Below are positions 1 through 6,582 of a stretch of 8,559 nucleotides of DNA, one piece after another. The notes beneath the pieces were generated by a model. That model was not told the DNA's origin. It was given only the letters and a program-made list of their open reading frames with translations, and ran no database searches. The stretch's first letter is position 1; the number at the start of each line of letters is the position of its first letter. Origin of the DNA: Bacteroidales bacterium (GTDB lineage: Bacteria > Bacteroidota > Bacteroidia > Bacteroidales > UBA1556); contig JAOZKO010000107.1 in NCBI GenBank assembly GCA_029935325.1, positions 1 to 8,559 of the forward strand, written 5' to 3'. A program made the translations under genes and the position numbers.

Positions 1-371
1 TTGTTTGGATTCTTTTTATTGAATTCATCAGCAGCTTCTTTAGCTAATCGTGCTCCTTCATAGTTTATTTCATATACAAAGTCCTCCAGCCCGTAATCAG
101 CCATAGAAATACGGGTTCCATTAAAAGTATTGGTCTCAATAATATCAGCACCAGCTTCTAGATATTCTAAATGAATTTGCTTAATCATCTCTGGCTGAGT
201 AAGATTAAGAAGGTCGTTATTTCCCTTTAATGGTGAATCCCAATTTTTGAATTGCTCTCCTCTAAAGTCTTCTTCCTGCGGATTATGCTGCTGAATCATA
301 GTACCCATAGCTCCATCCAACACAAGTATTCGCTCTTTTAATATTGATTTTAATACATCTAATTTACTCAT
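1..371 (-). CDS. metH: Methionine synthase (cobalamin-dependent), N-terminal part, cut by window edge
   Basis: Transfers a methyl group from 5-methyltetrahydrofolate via cobalamin to homocysteine, giving methionine, in the cytoplasm. Only the first 123 codons are present; the frame is open to the left edge, so the gene continues outside. The translation starts MSKLDVLKSILKERILVLDG and carries the hallmarks of the homocysteine S-methyltransferase domain: LDGAMGTMIQ near residues 18-27 and EAGADIIETNTFNGT near 72-86. The ATG at 369-371 is chosen because the family starts a few residues before the (I/L)LVLDGAMGT motif. No Shine-Dalgarno sequence precedes it. A SAM-I riboswitch and a phylum-type promoter box lie upstream, as expected for a methionine-cycle gene repressed by S-adenosylmethionine. 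Whether it is a full-length MetH or the short homocysteine-binding half of a split methionine synthase, as found in some Bacteroidota, cannot be told from this window. Confidence 0.95.
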   Translation of the reverse strand, partial: MSKLDVLKSILKERILVLDGAMGTMIQQHNPQEEDFRGEQFKNWDSPLKGNNDLLNLTQPEMIKQIHLEYLEAGADIIETNTFNGTRISMADYGLEDFVYEINYEGARLAKEAADEFNKKNPN

Positions 372-459
372 ATTCAGTATATAATATTCGTTATAAGAGG
401 GTGAATATCGGGTGAAGCGAAATTGTCAGAAGATAAGATGTGAAATCAAATACTTTGTC
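372..459 (-). promoter_or_regulatory. Presumed expression platform of the SAM riboswitch
   Basis: These 88 nt lie between the aptamer and the metH ATG. No G/C-rich hairpin followed by a U run is visible, so a classic intrinsic-terminator switch is not supported. Two alternative pairings are visible. TCTTCTG (427-433, minus-strand reading) is fully complementary to CAGAAGA (564-570), which sits just inside P1. ATATTCA (402-408) is complementary to TGAATAT (370-376), which includes the first two bases of the start codon. Control at translation is therefore more plausible than termination, but this is inference from complementarity only. Confidence 0.45.
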
Positions 460-578
460 AATTTATAAGCATCCCGAGGCCATTCTCGAAATTTAGGTAT
501 TGGCACCTTTTTCGTCTTTCGACGAAGAGGTTGTCAGAGTTTCATAGAGCCTAATCTCTCCACTCTTCTGTATAAATT
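460..578 (-). promoter_or_regulatory. SAM-I (S-box) riboswitch in the metH leader
   Basis: S-box riboswitches bind S-adenosylmethionine and lower expression of methionine genes. Read on the minus strand, the conserved blocks occur in order: AGAGTGGAGAGATTAGGCTC, TATGAAACTCTGACAACC and then GGTGCCAA (500-507). P1 closes perfectly: AATTTATA (571-578) pairs with TATAAATT (460-467). P3 is a 6-bp stem with a GAAA tetraloop, TTCGTC/GACGAA (511-526). P4 is TTCGAG/CTCGGG around a 6-nt loop (473-490). The length of 119 nt and the position 88 nt before metH fit the class. The call rests on motif recognition and hand-drawn pairing, not a covariance-model score. A closely related SAM-clan variant is the main alternative. 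Confidence 0.92.
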
Positions 579-597
579 CAATCCAAATAAATTGGAG

Positions 598-607
598 CCC
601 CTAGGGG
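598..607. repeat. Perfect 10-bp palindrome CCCCTAGGGG in the metH leader
   Basis: CCCCTAGGGG is its own reverse complement and lies between the -7 box and the riboswitch, about 10-20 nt after the inferred transcript start. AATAAA and TTTATT flank it on either side, one of them offset by six bases. In RNA this could form a short hairpin at the 5' end of the leader. In DNA it could be an operator half-site pair. It is a G/C-rich island in AT-rich DNA; no function is assigned. Confidence 0.5.
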
Positions 608-622
608 TTTATTGAATTGTTG

Positions 623-630
623 CAAAGATA
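623..630 (-). promoter_or_regulatory. Bacteroidota-type -7 promoter element for the metH leader
   Basis: The minus strand reads TATCTTTG, an exact match to the phylum's -7 consensus TAnnTTTG. It lies 45 nt before the riboswitch P1 helix, which would place the transcript start near 616-619 and put the whole aptamer in the leader. The -33 element (TTG/TTTG) is not recognisable at the expected distance; that region reads CCGTTC within an AT-rich stretch. The position is right for metH, but the call relies on one box. Confidence 0.6.
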
Positions 631-733
631 ATGTAATTAATTTAGAACGGCTTTTTATTTTTTGAAGGTGATTGATATTAGTGTTGGTAAAAAAATCCGT
701 ATTTAGTGTCTAAGCAGAAACTCTCTTTTTTAC

Positions 734-918
734 AGTGCTTAGGTAGGAAGCATCAAGTTCTAGGCTTGTGAAATATTGAAAATAAGGGTTCCGATAGCTA
801 TCGGAATTGCTTTTGCAAATGCTTGTACTGAGCATCGTCGAAGTGACTGGTTTCAACATGAGCATAACAGCCCGCTCCGAAAAATCGGGGAAAATATTGG
901 TGTTTTGTACCAAGCATC
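734..918. repeat. Element copy 1 (about 185 bp, carries two extra inserts)
   Basis: Begins AGTGCTTAGGTAG and ends GTACCAAGCA, so its ends are imperfect inverted repeats. It holds a perfect 18-bp palindrome, TTCCGATAGCTATCGGAA (789-806), followed by TTGCTTTTGCAA. Compared with copy 2 it has an extra 24 bp at 821-844 (containing TACTGAGC and GTCGAAGT, a motif type common in Bacteroidota intergenic repeats) and an extra 21 bp at 869-889 (containing CCCGCTCCGAAAAATCGGG). A further 26 bp on its left (708-733) also matches the DNA left of copy 2 (927-952). Confidence 0.65.
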
Positions 919-952
919 TATATATTGTCTGGGCAAAAACTCCCATTTTTCG

Positions 953-1092
953 AGTGCTTAGGTAGAAGACGTCAAGATCGAGGCTTGCGAAGTTTTTGAA
1001 AATAAGGTTCCGATAGATATCGGAATTGCATTTGCAAATGACTGTTTCAAAAACGAGTATAACGAAGATATTGACGTTTTGTACCAAGCACT
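953..1092. repeat. Element copy 2 (140 bp), right end inside batE stop
   Basis: Begins AGTGCTTAGGTAG and ends GTACCAAGCACT, giving imperfect terminal inverted repeats. The palindrome is preserved with one central change: TTCCGATAGATATCGGAA (1008-1025), followed by TTGCATTTGCAAATG. This copy lacks the 24- and 21-bp inserts of copy 1 and is probably nearer the ancestral form. Its last two bases form part of the batE stop codon. The palindrome could act as a hairpin at the 3' end of the bat transcript, but it has no U run and is not a convincing terminator. Confidence 0.65.
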
Positions 1093-1849
1093 AAATAGCT
1101 TCAAAATCAGTTTTCAATAACCAGCCCTCACTACCATTAGCAATTTTCACCTTTTGCCATTGAGAAGTTTCTTCCATTAGTGTGACTTTAGTCCCTTGGT
1201 GTAAAATAAAAATAGTACTACTATTGTCATCGGGAGCACTCTTAATATTTACTGTAGGAGTGAAAATTATTGCTGTATTATGATTTGTTTTTATTTTATA
1301 GCTTCTATAGCCTATCAATCCACTTACTAAGCTTAATAACAGAAAAAGAATGGCTAAAGTAAAACTAAATTTTTTAATTGCAGTCTTCTTGGAGATAAAG
1401 AAATGTATTGTAAAGAGTATAAATACCAGGAACATACTTATATTTATAAGCATCCATTGTCCTTCGTCAAAAGTATCTAACATGGTTTTCCACCAGGTTT
1501 TAAGAAAAAATTCTGGTACAATTTCGATTCTGTCTGCTATTTTGGTATTTGCCAATGCTAGGTTATAGGCAATGTCAGCATTATTTGGCTCTATCTTCTT
1601 TGCTTTTTCAAAATAGAATATTGCCTTTGGCATTTCTTCTAACTTATACCAAGCATTACCCATATTATAGTACAAATCAGCAGATTCCAAATTATTATTA
1701 ATCAAAGAATCGTATAGCGCAATACTCTGTTCATACTCCCCCTTATTATAGTGGTCATTTGCAATCTCAAATAATGTTTTTGCCGAATCAGCCAGCATTA
1801 TTAGCGGGATGAAGAGAACAACTATCGAAAGGCTTATAATTTTTCTCAT
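1091..1849 (-). CDS. batE: BatE: TPR and SH3b membrane protein
   Basis: Last gene of the Bat operon, 252 aa. A signal-like segment (residues 1-20) is followed by TPR repeats (about 24-104; LYYNMGNAWYKLEEMPKAIFYFEKA is typical, 59-83). Two transmembrane helices follow (about 134-152 and 160-180), then a C-terminal bacterial SH3-like domain (about 191-247; NIKSAPDDNSS, HQGTKVTL and the closing GSEGWLLKTDF are diagnostic). TPR and SH3b both suggest protein or cell-wall binding on the outer face of the inner membrane; this is family inference. The ATG at 1847-1849 lies 7 nt after the batD stop with only an AT-rich leader. The C-terminus coincides with the right end of the repeat at 1089-1097, so the last residues may have been altered by it. 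The identification is firm from domain order and operon position. Confidence 0.92.
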   Translation of the reverse strand: MRKIISLSIVVLFIPLIMLADSAKTLFEIANDHYNKGEYEQSIALYDSLINNNLESADLYYNMGNAWYKLEEMPKAIFYFEKAKKIEPNNADIAYNLALANTKIADRIEIVPEFFLKTWWKTMLDTFDEGQWMLINISMFLVFILFTIHFFISKKTAIKKFSFTLAILFLLLSLVSGLIGYRSYKIKTNHNTAIIFTPTVNIKSAPDDNSSTIFILHQGTKVTLMEETSQWQKVKIANGSEGWLLKTDFEAI

Positions 1850-1856
1850 AATATTA

Positions 1857-3677
1857 TTATTTAAGAGTTTTCTCTATTCTACTAATAATTGTAATTGCTC
1901 TATCGTAAATAGAAGTCATGCTCTGCTTATCATTTGACGGAGCATATCTTGCAAATTCACATAGCTGAATAATGCTTGTAAACTCATCAACAGCAACAGA
2001 ATCTACATTTTTTTCCGTAAGTATTGCTTGAATATTATCAATTGATAATTCAGAAAGATTCAGGTTGAATTTGTCTGATATATATCCTAGCAATGCCTTG
2101 GATGTTTCTTCATAGAACTTATCTTGGTTTTGTGACTCCAATAATTGGTTTGCAGTTTTTAATCTTTTCTTAGCCATTTTTGTGGCTTTTTTCAAGCGCA
2201 TAAGAGAAGTGTTGTTTCGCTTTTTTTCTTGTTTCTTTATTAATAGAATAATAAAAAGAGCTATAAATGGCGAAAGAGCTAAAGTAATAATATGCGCCCA
2301 TGAATTGAATTTATGACTATCAATTTCTTGTAGTTCAGTAGTGTTTAATACAATATATCTCACGTCTTTACCAACGTATTTTATCTCATCTCTATTTACC
2401 ACACTTGTAGCTACATTACTATAGGTAACACCTTCACCTCTTAGTACATTAATCTTAAATTCTGGGGATCTGCAATTTTCGTATCTTTCAGTTTGCGGAT
2501 TGAAATAGCTAAAACTAATAGAAGGAATAGTAAATTCACCTTCGTTACGTGGAATAATCAGATAGTCGTATGTTTTGCTTCCAGCAACACCAGAAGTAGT
2601 ATTTTTACTACTCTTTGATACCTTTGGGTCATAAACTTCAAAATCTGGTGGGAATTCTATTTTAGCGATTTCAAGAAGGTCAACATTGCCCTTTCCACTA
2701 ATTCTAATACTTAGGTTAAAAGCATCATTGGTTTTTAATTGGGTTTTGTCAACTTCAGCTTTTAGTTTAAAATTACCAACAATCCCGTTGAAACCCTTAG
2801 GTTTATTATTGGGGAGTTCTTTTACCTTGATTTTTATTTTAGGAGAGCGAAGCTTTACTTCTTCATTTGCGTAATACTGAATTACACTACCATACATCAT
2901 TTTTTCAAACTGATCACGAGCTTTCCTTTTTTTAATAATTTGAATAATAGCATCAAGGGTAAATGAGCCAATGACTAATTCACCACTCTTTTGTGGAAAT
3001 AAAATAGATTTCTGAATTACCACCACATTATAGGCTTGACCATTTATAACCTCTCGTATAAGTTTAAGTTCACCAATATCAATACTTTCCTTCCAGAAAT
3101 TCGTATAAGCGGGTTCTTTAAAGTCTGTAATATTTGTTATTTTTTCTTTTGAATATAGCTTTTGTGTAAGAATAATTGGCTCCCCAACATAAACACTTCT
3201 TTTGTTTACATGCGACCTAACAAATATAATTCCATCAGCTTTAAACTTAGGATTTGTAATAGTGCCTTGGCGTGAAGTTGTTTGTGGGTTTGCGCTTTTT
3301 ATTACCTCTATGGAAAGAGGTACCGACTTATATATTTTACCTTTTACCTTTACAGTGGCAATAGGAAGTTTGAATTTACCAATCTTGCTGGCTTTTAAGT
3401 AATACGTATATGATTTTTTTGTTGTGCTATTAGTCCTGCCATTTATAATTTGCATACTTGTAGATGTACTCACACTTGGACCTCCCAATAATTGAAAACT
3501 TTCAAATTTAGGGCCAGCAAATTCTCCATCTTGATTTATGCTAAAGGTCAATTGGAATTGAGCCCCATGCTCAACTTTGGCAGGAGCATCCACAGTAAAC
3601 TGCACATCTTGAGCCAATATCTGAAAGCTAGCCAGAAGCATAATTAATGTAAACCAATATTTTATATTCTCCTTCAT
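1857..3677 (-). CDS. batD: BatD: large secreted, membrane-anchored Bat protein
   Basis: 606 aa. A signal peptide (1-22, cleavage near ILA/QD) is followed by a long beta-rich extracytoplasmic region (about 23-455). This has the BatD-like pattern near 27-125 (FTVDAPAKVEHGAQFQLTFS, then YTYYLKASKIGKFKLP) and repeated immunoglobulin-like strands (165-245, 300-410; Y(V)GEPIILTQKLY, then PRNEGEFTIPSISFSYFNPQ). One transmembrane helix (about 460-480) leads to a positively charged, helical cytoplasmic tail (485-606). That tail resembles the tail of the 7547-6579 product. The family is associated with oxygen tolerance, with no known catalytic activity. The length matches typical BatD (about 580-620 aa). 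The start at 3675-3677 gives the signal peptide directly; a weak TAGGAA lies in the 20-nt gap after batC, the longest gap in the operon. Confidence 0.95.
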   Translation of the reverse strand: MKENIKYWFTLIMLLASFQILAQDVQFTVDAPAKVEHGAQFQLTFSINQDGEFAGPKFESFQLLGGPSVSTSTSMQIINGRTNSTTKKSYTYYLKASKIGKFKLPIATVKVKGKIYKSVPLSIEVIKSANPQTTSRQGTITNPKFKADGIIFVRSHVNKRSVYVGEPIILTQKLYSKEKITNITDFKEPAYTNFWKESIDIGELKLIREVINGQAYNVVVIQKSILFPQKSGELVIGSFTLDAIIQIIKKRKARDQFEKMMYGSVIQYYANEEVKLRSPKIKIKVKELPNNKPKGFNGIVGNFKLKAEVDKTQLKTNDAFNLSIRISGKGNVDLLEIAKIEFPPDFEVYDPKVSKSSKNTTSGVAGSKTYDYLIIPRNEGEFTIPSISFSYFNPQTERYENCRSPEFKINVLRGEGVTYSNVATSVVNRDEIKYVGKDVRYIVLNTTELQEIDSHKFNSWAHIITLALSPFIALFIILLIKKQEKKRNNTSLMRLKKATKMAKKRLKTANQLLESQNQDKFYEETSKALLGYISDKFNLNLSELSIDNIQAILTEKNVDSVAVDEFTSIIQLCEFARYAPSNDKQSMTSIYDRAITIISRIEKTLK

Positions 3678-3697
3678 ATTATATTCCTATTATGACT

Positions 3698-4504
3698 TTA
3701 CCAGTCCTTTTCTACTTTTGATGTGCTAATAATAACTTTTTTCTTGTCCAGCTTTTCCTTGGTCTCCTTATCCTTTTCAGCAATAGCCTTCAATTGTCGC
3801 TGCATATCTTTTTCGCTCATTTTTTTAGGCTTATCACCTTCCTCTGGCTTGGGCTTGTCCTCTTTCTCTTTGTCTTTATTCTGATCTTGTTCTTTGTCCT
3901 TTTTATCTTCCTCCTTGTCTTTATCTTCCTCCTTGTTCTTATCTTTCTCCTTATCCTTGTTTTTATCTTCTTTGTCCTTATCTTCCTTTTTATCCTTATC
4001 GTCTTTATTGTCCTTATTATCTTTATCGTCCTTCTTTTCTTCCTGTTGTTGCTTATTTAGCAATTCCATAGCATAAGATAAATTATATCTTGTTTGTTGG
4101 TCTTTAGGATTTATTCGTAACGATTTTTTATAGGATTCTATACTTTCCTCTATTTTTTTTTCTAATAACTGACAATTGCCAAGGTTATGATAAATATGAG
4201 CCTTAATTTCAGGACTAGGCGCAGATGCAGTAAGTGATTCGTATGCTTCGGCAGCTTCTTTGTATCGTTCAAGTTTAAATAAATCATTGGCAAGATTATA
4301 ACGAGCTTTAAAATAATCGCTTGATTCTAGTAATGCCATTTTATACTTCTCCTCAGAGGTTTCAAAGTCACCTTCTTTATAGGCATTATTGCCCTCACGA
4401 GTTAGTTTTATTGCCTTGCGATTCTCCTGAGCAAATAGGCTAGAGAGGCTAAAGATGCTTAGTGCAAGAAATACAATAGTATATTTTATATGTGCTTTAT
4501 CCAT
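3698..4504 (-). CDS. batC: BatC: secreted TPR protein with charged low-complexity tail
   Basis: 268 aa. A signal peptide (1-25, ends LFAQE, no lipobox Cys) is followed by about three TPR units (31-136; GNNAYKEGDFETSEEKY, ARYNLANDLFKLERYKEAAEAYE and IYHNLGNCQLLEKKIEESIESYKKSL). Then comes a K/D/E/N-only stretch (about 151-228) and a short conserved C-terminus (MSEKDMQRQLKAIAEKD to the final EKDW) that is characteristic of BatC. TPRs mediate protein binding, probably to BatB or BatD at the periplasmic face; this is inference. The start at 4502-4504 is 3 nt after the batB stop, implying translational coupling. The conserved KDW end shows that the reading frame survives the repetitive tail intact. 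Confidence 0.93.
   Translation of the reverse strand: MDKAHIKYTIVFLALSIFSLSSLFAQENRKAIKLTREGNNAYKEGDFETSEEKYKMALLESSDYFKARYNLANDLFKLERYKEAAEAYESLTASAPSPEIKAHIYHNLGNCQLLEKKIEESIESYKKSLRINPKDQQTRYNLSYAMELLNKQQQEEKKDDKDNKDNKDDKDKKEDKDKEDKNKDKEKDKNKEEDKDKEEDKKDKEQDQNKDKEKEDKPKPEEGDKPKKMSEKDMQRQLKAIAEKDKETKEKLDKKKVIISTSKVEKDW
3821..4054 (-). repeat. Low-complexity K/D/E coding tract within batC
   Basis: About 78 consecutive codons encode almost only Lys, Asp, Glu, Asn and Gln, in recurring blocks such as DKDNKDNKDDKDKKEDKDKE. On the plus strand this appears as TCCTT/TCTTT/TATC-rich DNA, which also generates spurious hydrophobic Leu/Phe/Ile frames on the opposite strand. The tract joins the TPR domain to the conserved C-terminal box, so it probably acts as a flexible or extended charged linker. 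Irregular short direct repeats make it a candidate for length variation between strains; all changes must be in threes to keep the KDW end. Confidence 0.8.
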
Positions 4505-4507
4505 CTT

Positions 4508-5572
4508 CTATTTCTTTTCTTGTGAATTAAACCAATTAAATCTATTCCACTTAGATTTCTTTTCTTCTATCATAGTTTCTATAAGGAGTAAAAGCAAGCT
4601 AATTGCTGCAAATATCTGAAATCTACTTTCATAATCTCTAAATGTCTTAGTCTCTATTTCAGTTTTGTTAAGCTTGTTTATTTCATCGAGTATAAGTTTT
4701 AATCCTGACTTATTATTACTAGCTCTTACATATACACCATTTCCCTCTTCGGCAATAGTTTGTAATAATGTTTCATTAAATTTTGTAATAATAGTATGCC
4801 CTTCGCGGTCTTTTCTAAAACCAGCTTTTCTTCCATTTACATATTTCGGTATTGGTGCTCCTTTTTGAGTTCCCATACCAATTGTATAAACCAAAATTCC
4901 TTCTTCTGTAGCTATTTTAGCTTCATCAATAGCGCCCTCTTCATGATCCTCGCCATCGGTAATAATAATAATGGCTTTATTTCTTTCCTTGTTTTTATTG
5001 TTTTTATCTTCACTATTAAATGTACTTCTGCCCATTTCTATGGCTGCCGCAATACTTGTTCCTTGTGTGCTTATAAAATCAGTACTTACAGTGGATAAAA
5101 ACATTTTAGCAGCGCTATAATCCGTTGTAATAGGTAGTTGGGTATAGGCTTTTCCTGCAAAAACAATTATTCCTATTCTATCGCCCTCCAATTCATCAAC
5201 AAGCTTCGAAATAGCTCTTTTAGAGCTGGCAAGCCTATTGGGTTTAATGTCTTCTGCTAGCATCGAATTGGAAATATCAACAGCAATAATCATGTCAATT
5301 CCAACTCTTTTTACTTTCTCAAGCTTTGAACCAATTTGAGGATTTGCAATGCTAATTATTAAGCTAGTAATTGCAATAAGAAAAAATGTAAACTTCCAGT
5401 TTTTAAGTCTGTAACTAACATTAGGTATAAGCTTATCTACTAGTTTCTGATCTCCAAAGCTTGCCCATTTTTTCTTCTGTGCCCTAATTAGGATAAACCA
5501 TACCACCAGCAATATCGGAATCAATATTAGACCGTATAAATAATCTGGATGTTCGAATCTAAAAATATTCAT
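4508..5572 (-). CDS. batB: BatB: membrane-anchored VWA protein
   Basis: 354 aa. Two N-terminal transmembrane helices (about 12-29 and 60-76) are followed by a von Willebrand factor A domain (about 92-300) and a C-terminal transmembrane helix (about 317-333). The metal-binding MIDAS site is complete: DISNS at 99-103, Thr in STQGTS near 172, and Asp206 in IIIITDGEDHEEG. The family sequence LAEDIKPNRLASSKRAI and the ending IAEEGNGVYVRASN are typical of BatB. A K/N-rich loop (188-199, DKNNKNKERNK) precedes the fourth beta strand. The VWA domain should lie on the periplasmic side and bind a partner through a divalent metal; the partner is unknown, with TPR protein BatC a natural candidate. It starts 5 nt after batA and is paralogous to it; the GDRIGIIVFAGKAYTQLPIT block matches BatA closely. 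Confidence 0.95.
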   Translation of the reverse strand: MNIFRFEHPDYLYGLILIPILLVVWFILIRAQKKKWASFGDQKLVDKLIPNVSYRLKNWKFTFFLIAITSLIISIANPQIGSKLEKVKRVGIDMIIAVDISNSMLAEDIKPNRLASSKRAISKLVDELEGDRIGIIVFAGKAYTQLPITTDYSAAKMFLSTVSTDFISTQGTSIAAAIEMGRSTFNSEDKNNKNKERNKAIIIITDGEDHEEGAIDEAKIATEEGILVYTIGMGTQKGAPIPKYVNGRKAGFRKDREGHTIITKFNETLLQTIAEEGNGVYVRASNNKSGLKLILDEINKLNKTEIETKTFRDYESRFQIFAAISLLLLLIETMIEEKKSKWNRFNWFNSQEKK

Positions 5573-5577
5573 CTTAA

Positions 5578-6582
5578 TTATGGTTTAATTCTGAAAATAC
5601 TAAGTCGAAGAATCAACTCAATTAATAATAAAATAAAGGCAGCAATGGCGAAGTAAATATATTCTTCAGATTTATTCTGAAAAATACTTACATCAATTTT
5701 TGACTTTTCAAGTTTATCAATCTCCTTATATATTTCTGCTAGGCTATTATTACTAGTTGCTCTAAAGTATTGTCCATCAGTAGTTGTTGCGACTTTTCTA
5801 AGAATCTCTTCATCAATCTTAACTGGTACATCCATTATTCTCTCACCCATAGGTGTTTGTACAGGCATTGGAGCGGTGCCCATGCTCCCAACACCAATGG
5901 TATAAACTCTAATGCCAAAAGATTTTGCAATTTCTGCAGCAGATATTGGGTCTATATTTCCACTGTTCTGAATGCCATCAGTTAAAAGAATAATTACTCT
6001 GCTGATAGCCTTGCTGTCTTTTATCCTATTAATTGCAGTTGCTAATCCATCACCAATCGCTGTTCCATCTTCTATCATGCCACTTTCAATGGGTTCAAAA
6101 AGATTCTTAAGAACATTATGGTCTGATGTCAAAGGGCATTGAGTAAAGGCTTCTCCACTAAAAACAACTAATCCAATTCGGTCATTTTTTCTTCCACTAA
6201 TAAAATCTTTAGCTACTTCTTTGGCGGCTTCTAATCGGTCTGGTTTCAAGTCTCTAGCCCTCATACTTCCCGATACATCCAAAGTCATGATAATATCAAT
6301 CCCCTCTATATTTACTTCTTTCTGCTTGCTATGGTATTGAGGGCGAGCCATTACTAATATTAGTAATGTGAATGCAATCATTCTAAGTGCAAAAGGAATA
6401 TGACGAAAACGAGTTTTGAAATTAGCATTTATATTATTAGTCCAATTAAGACTAGGAAGGTGCAATGCTGCATATTGCTTTTTATTCTTCCAAAAATAAT
6501 GTGCTACCAAAAATGGTATCAATATGAATAATAAAACCCACAGAGGTTGAGCAAAGACTATCTTATCAAAAAAAGCTATCAT
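5578..6582 (-). CDS. batA: BatA: membrane-anchored VWA protein
   Basis: 334 aa with the same plan as BatB: transmembrane segments at about 12-30 and 64-79, a VWA domain at about 95-295 and a C-terminal helix at about 308-327. The MIDAS motif is intact: DVSGS at 102-106, Thr174 in EDGTAIGDGLATA, and Asp202 in ILLTDGIQNSG. The block MRARDLKPDRLEAAKEVAKDFI and the YTIGVGSMGTAPMPVQTPMG region are typical of BatA. The likely role is metal-dependent protein binding at the outer face of the inner membrane, working with BatB and the MoxR ATPase; this follows from the family, not from this sequence alone. Its ATG overlaps the stop of the upstream gene as ATGA (6579-6582), which indicates translational coupling. 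Confidence 0.96.
   Translation of the reverse strand: MIAFFDKIVFAQPLWVLLFILIPFLVAHYFWKNKKQYAALHLPSLNWTNNINANFKTRFRHIPFALRMIAFTLLILVMARPQYHSKQKEVNIEGIDIIMTLDVSGSMRARDLKPDRLEAAKEVAKDFISGRKNDRIGLVVFSGEAFTQCPLTSDHNVLKNLFEPIESGMIEDGTAIGDGLATAINRIKDSKAISRVIILLTDGIQNSGNIDPISAAEIAKSFGIRVYTIGVGSMGTAPMPVQTPMGERIMDVPVKIDEEILRKVATTTDGQYFRATSNNSLAEIYKEIDKLEKSKIDVSIFQNKSEEYIYFAIAAFILLLIELILRLSIFRIKP

Larger units (their letters stand above)
700..1097. repeat. Gene-free duplicated, palindrome-rich segment with 9-bp inverted ends
   Basis: The interval between batE and the metH promoter consists of two diverged copies of one element, offset by 219 bp at the left ends. The segment is bounded by a perfect 9-bp inverted pair, TATTTAGTG (700-708) and CACTAAATA (1089-1097). 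The second of these covers the batE stop codon (1091-1093) and the last batE codons. Both strands contain open frames without ATG starts (for example minus 1087-710, from TTG). Those frames have no family resemblance and simply translate the repeat. No target-site duplication is visible outside the ends. A degenerate non-autonomous mobile element or a phylum-typical intergenic repeat are both possible. Confidence 0.6.

Noticed and set aside
689..695. Seven-A run (minus-strand T7) as a terminator tail
   Set aside because: No stable stem precedes it on the minus strand.
927..951. Plus-strand hairpin TGGG/CCCA followed by TTTTT as a terminator
   Set aside because: The stem is only 4 bp, and no plus-strand gene exists upstream to terminate.
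776..961. Plus-strand 61-codon open frame in the repeat
   Set aside because: It starts at TTG in the repeat, overlaps the other frame, and has no family resemblance.
1008..1025. Palindrome as an intrinsic terminator for the bat operon
   Set aside because: The hairpin is possible but it is followed by CCTTATTTTC and not a U run, and the same palindrome recurs within the repeat.
710..1087. Minus-strand 125-codon open frame directly after batE
   Set aside because: It starts with TTG, has no recognisable domain, and is a translation of the two repeat copies including their palindromes. The two halves differ at many amino acids although the DNA is similar, so protein-level selection is not apparent.
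3794..4076. Plus-strand Leu/Phe/Ile- and Ser/Leu-rich frames opposite batC
   Set aside because: They are the antisense of the K/D/E codon tract. The batC frame has a signal peptide, TPRs and the conserved KDW end, so the opposite frames are composition artefacts and not membrane peptides.
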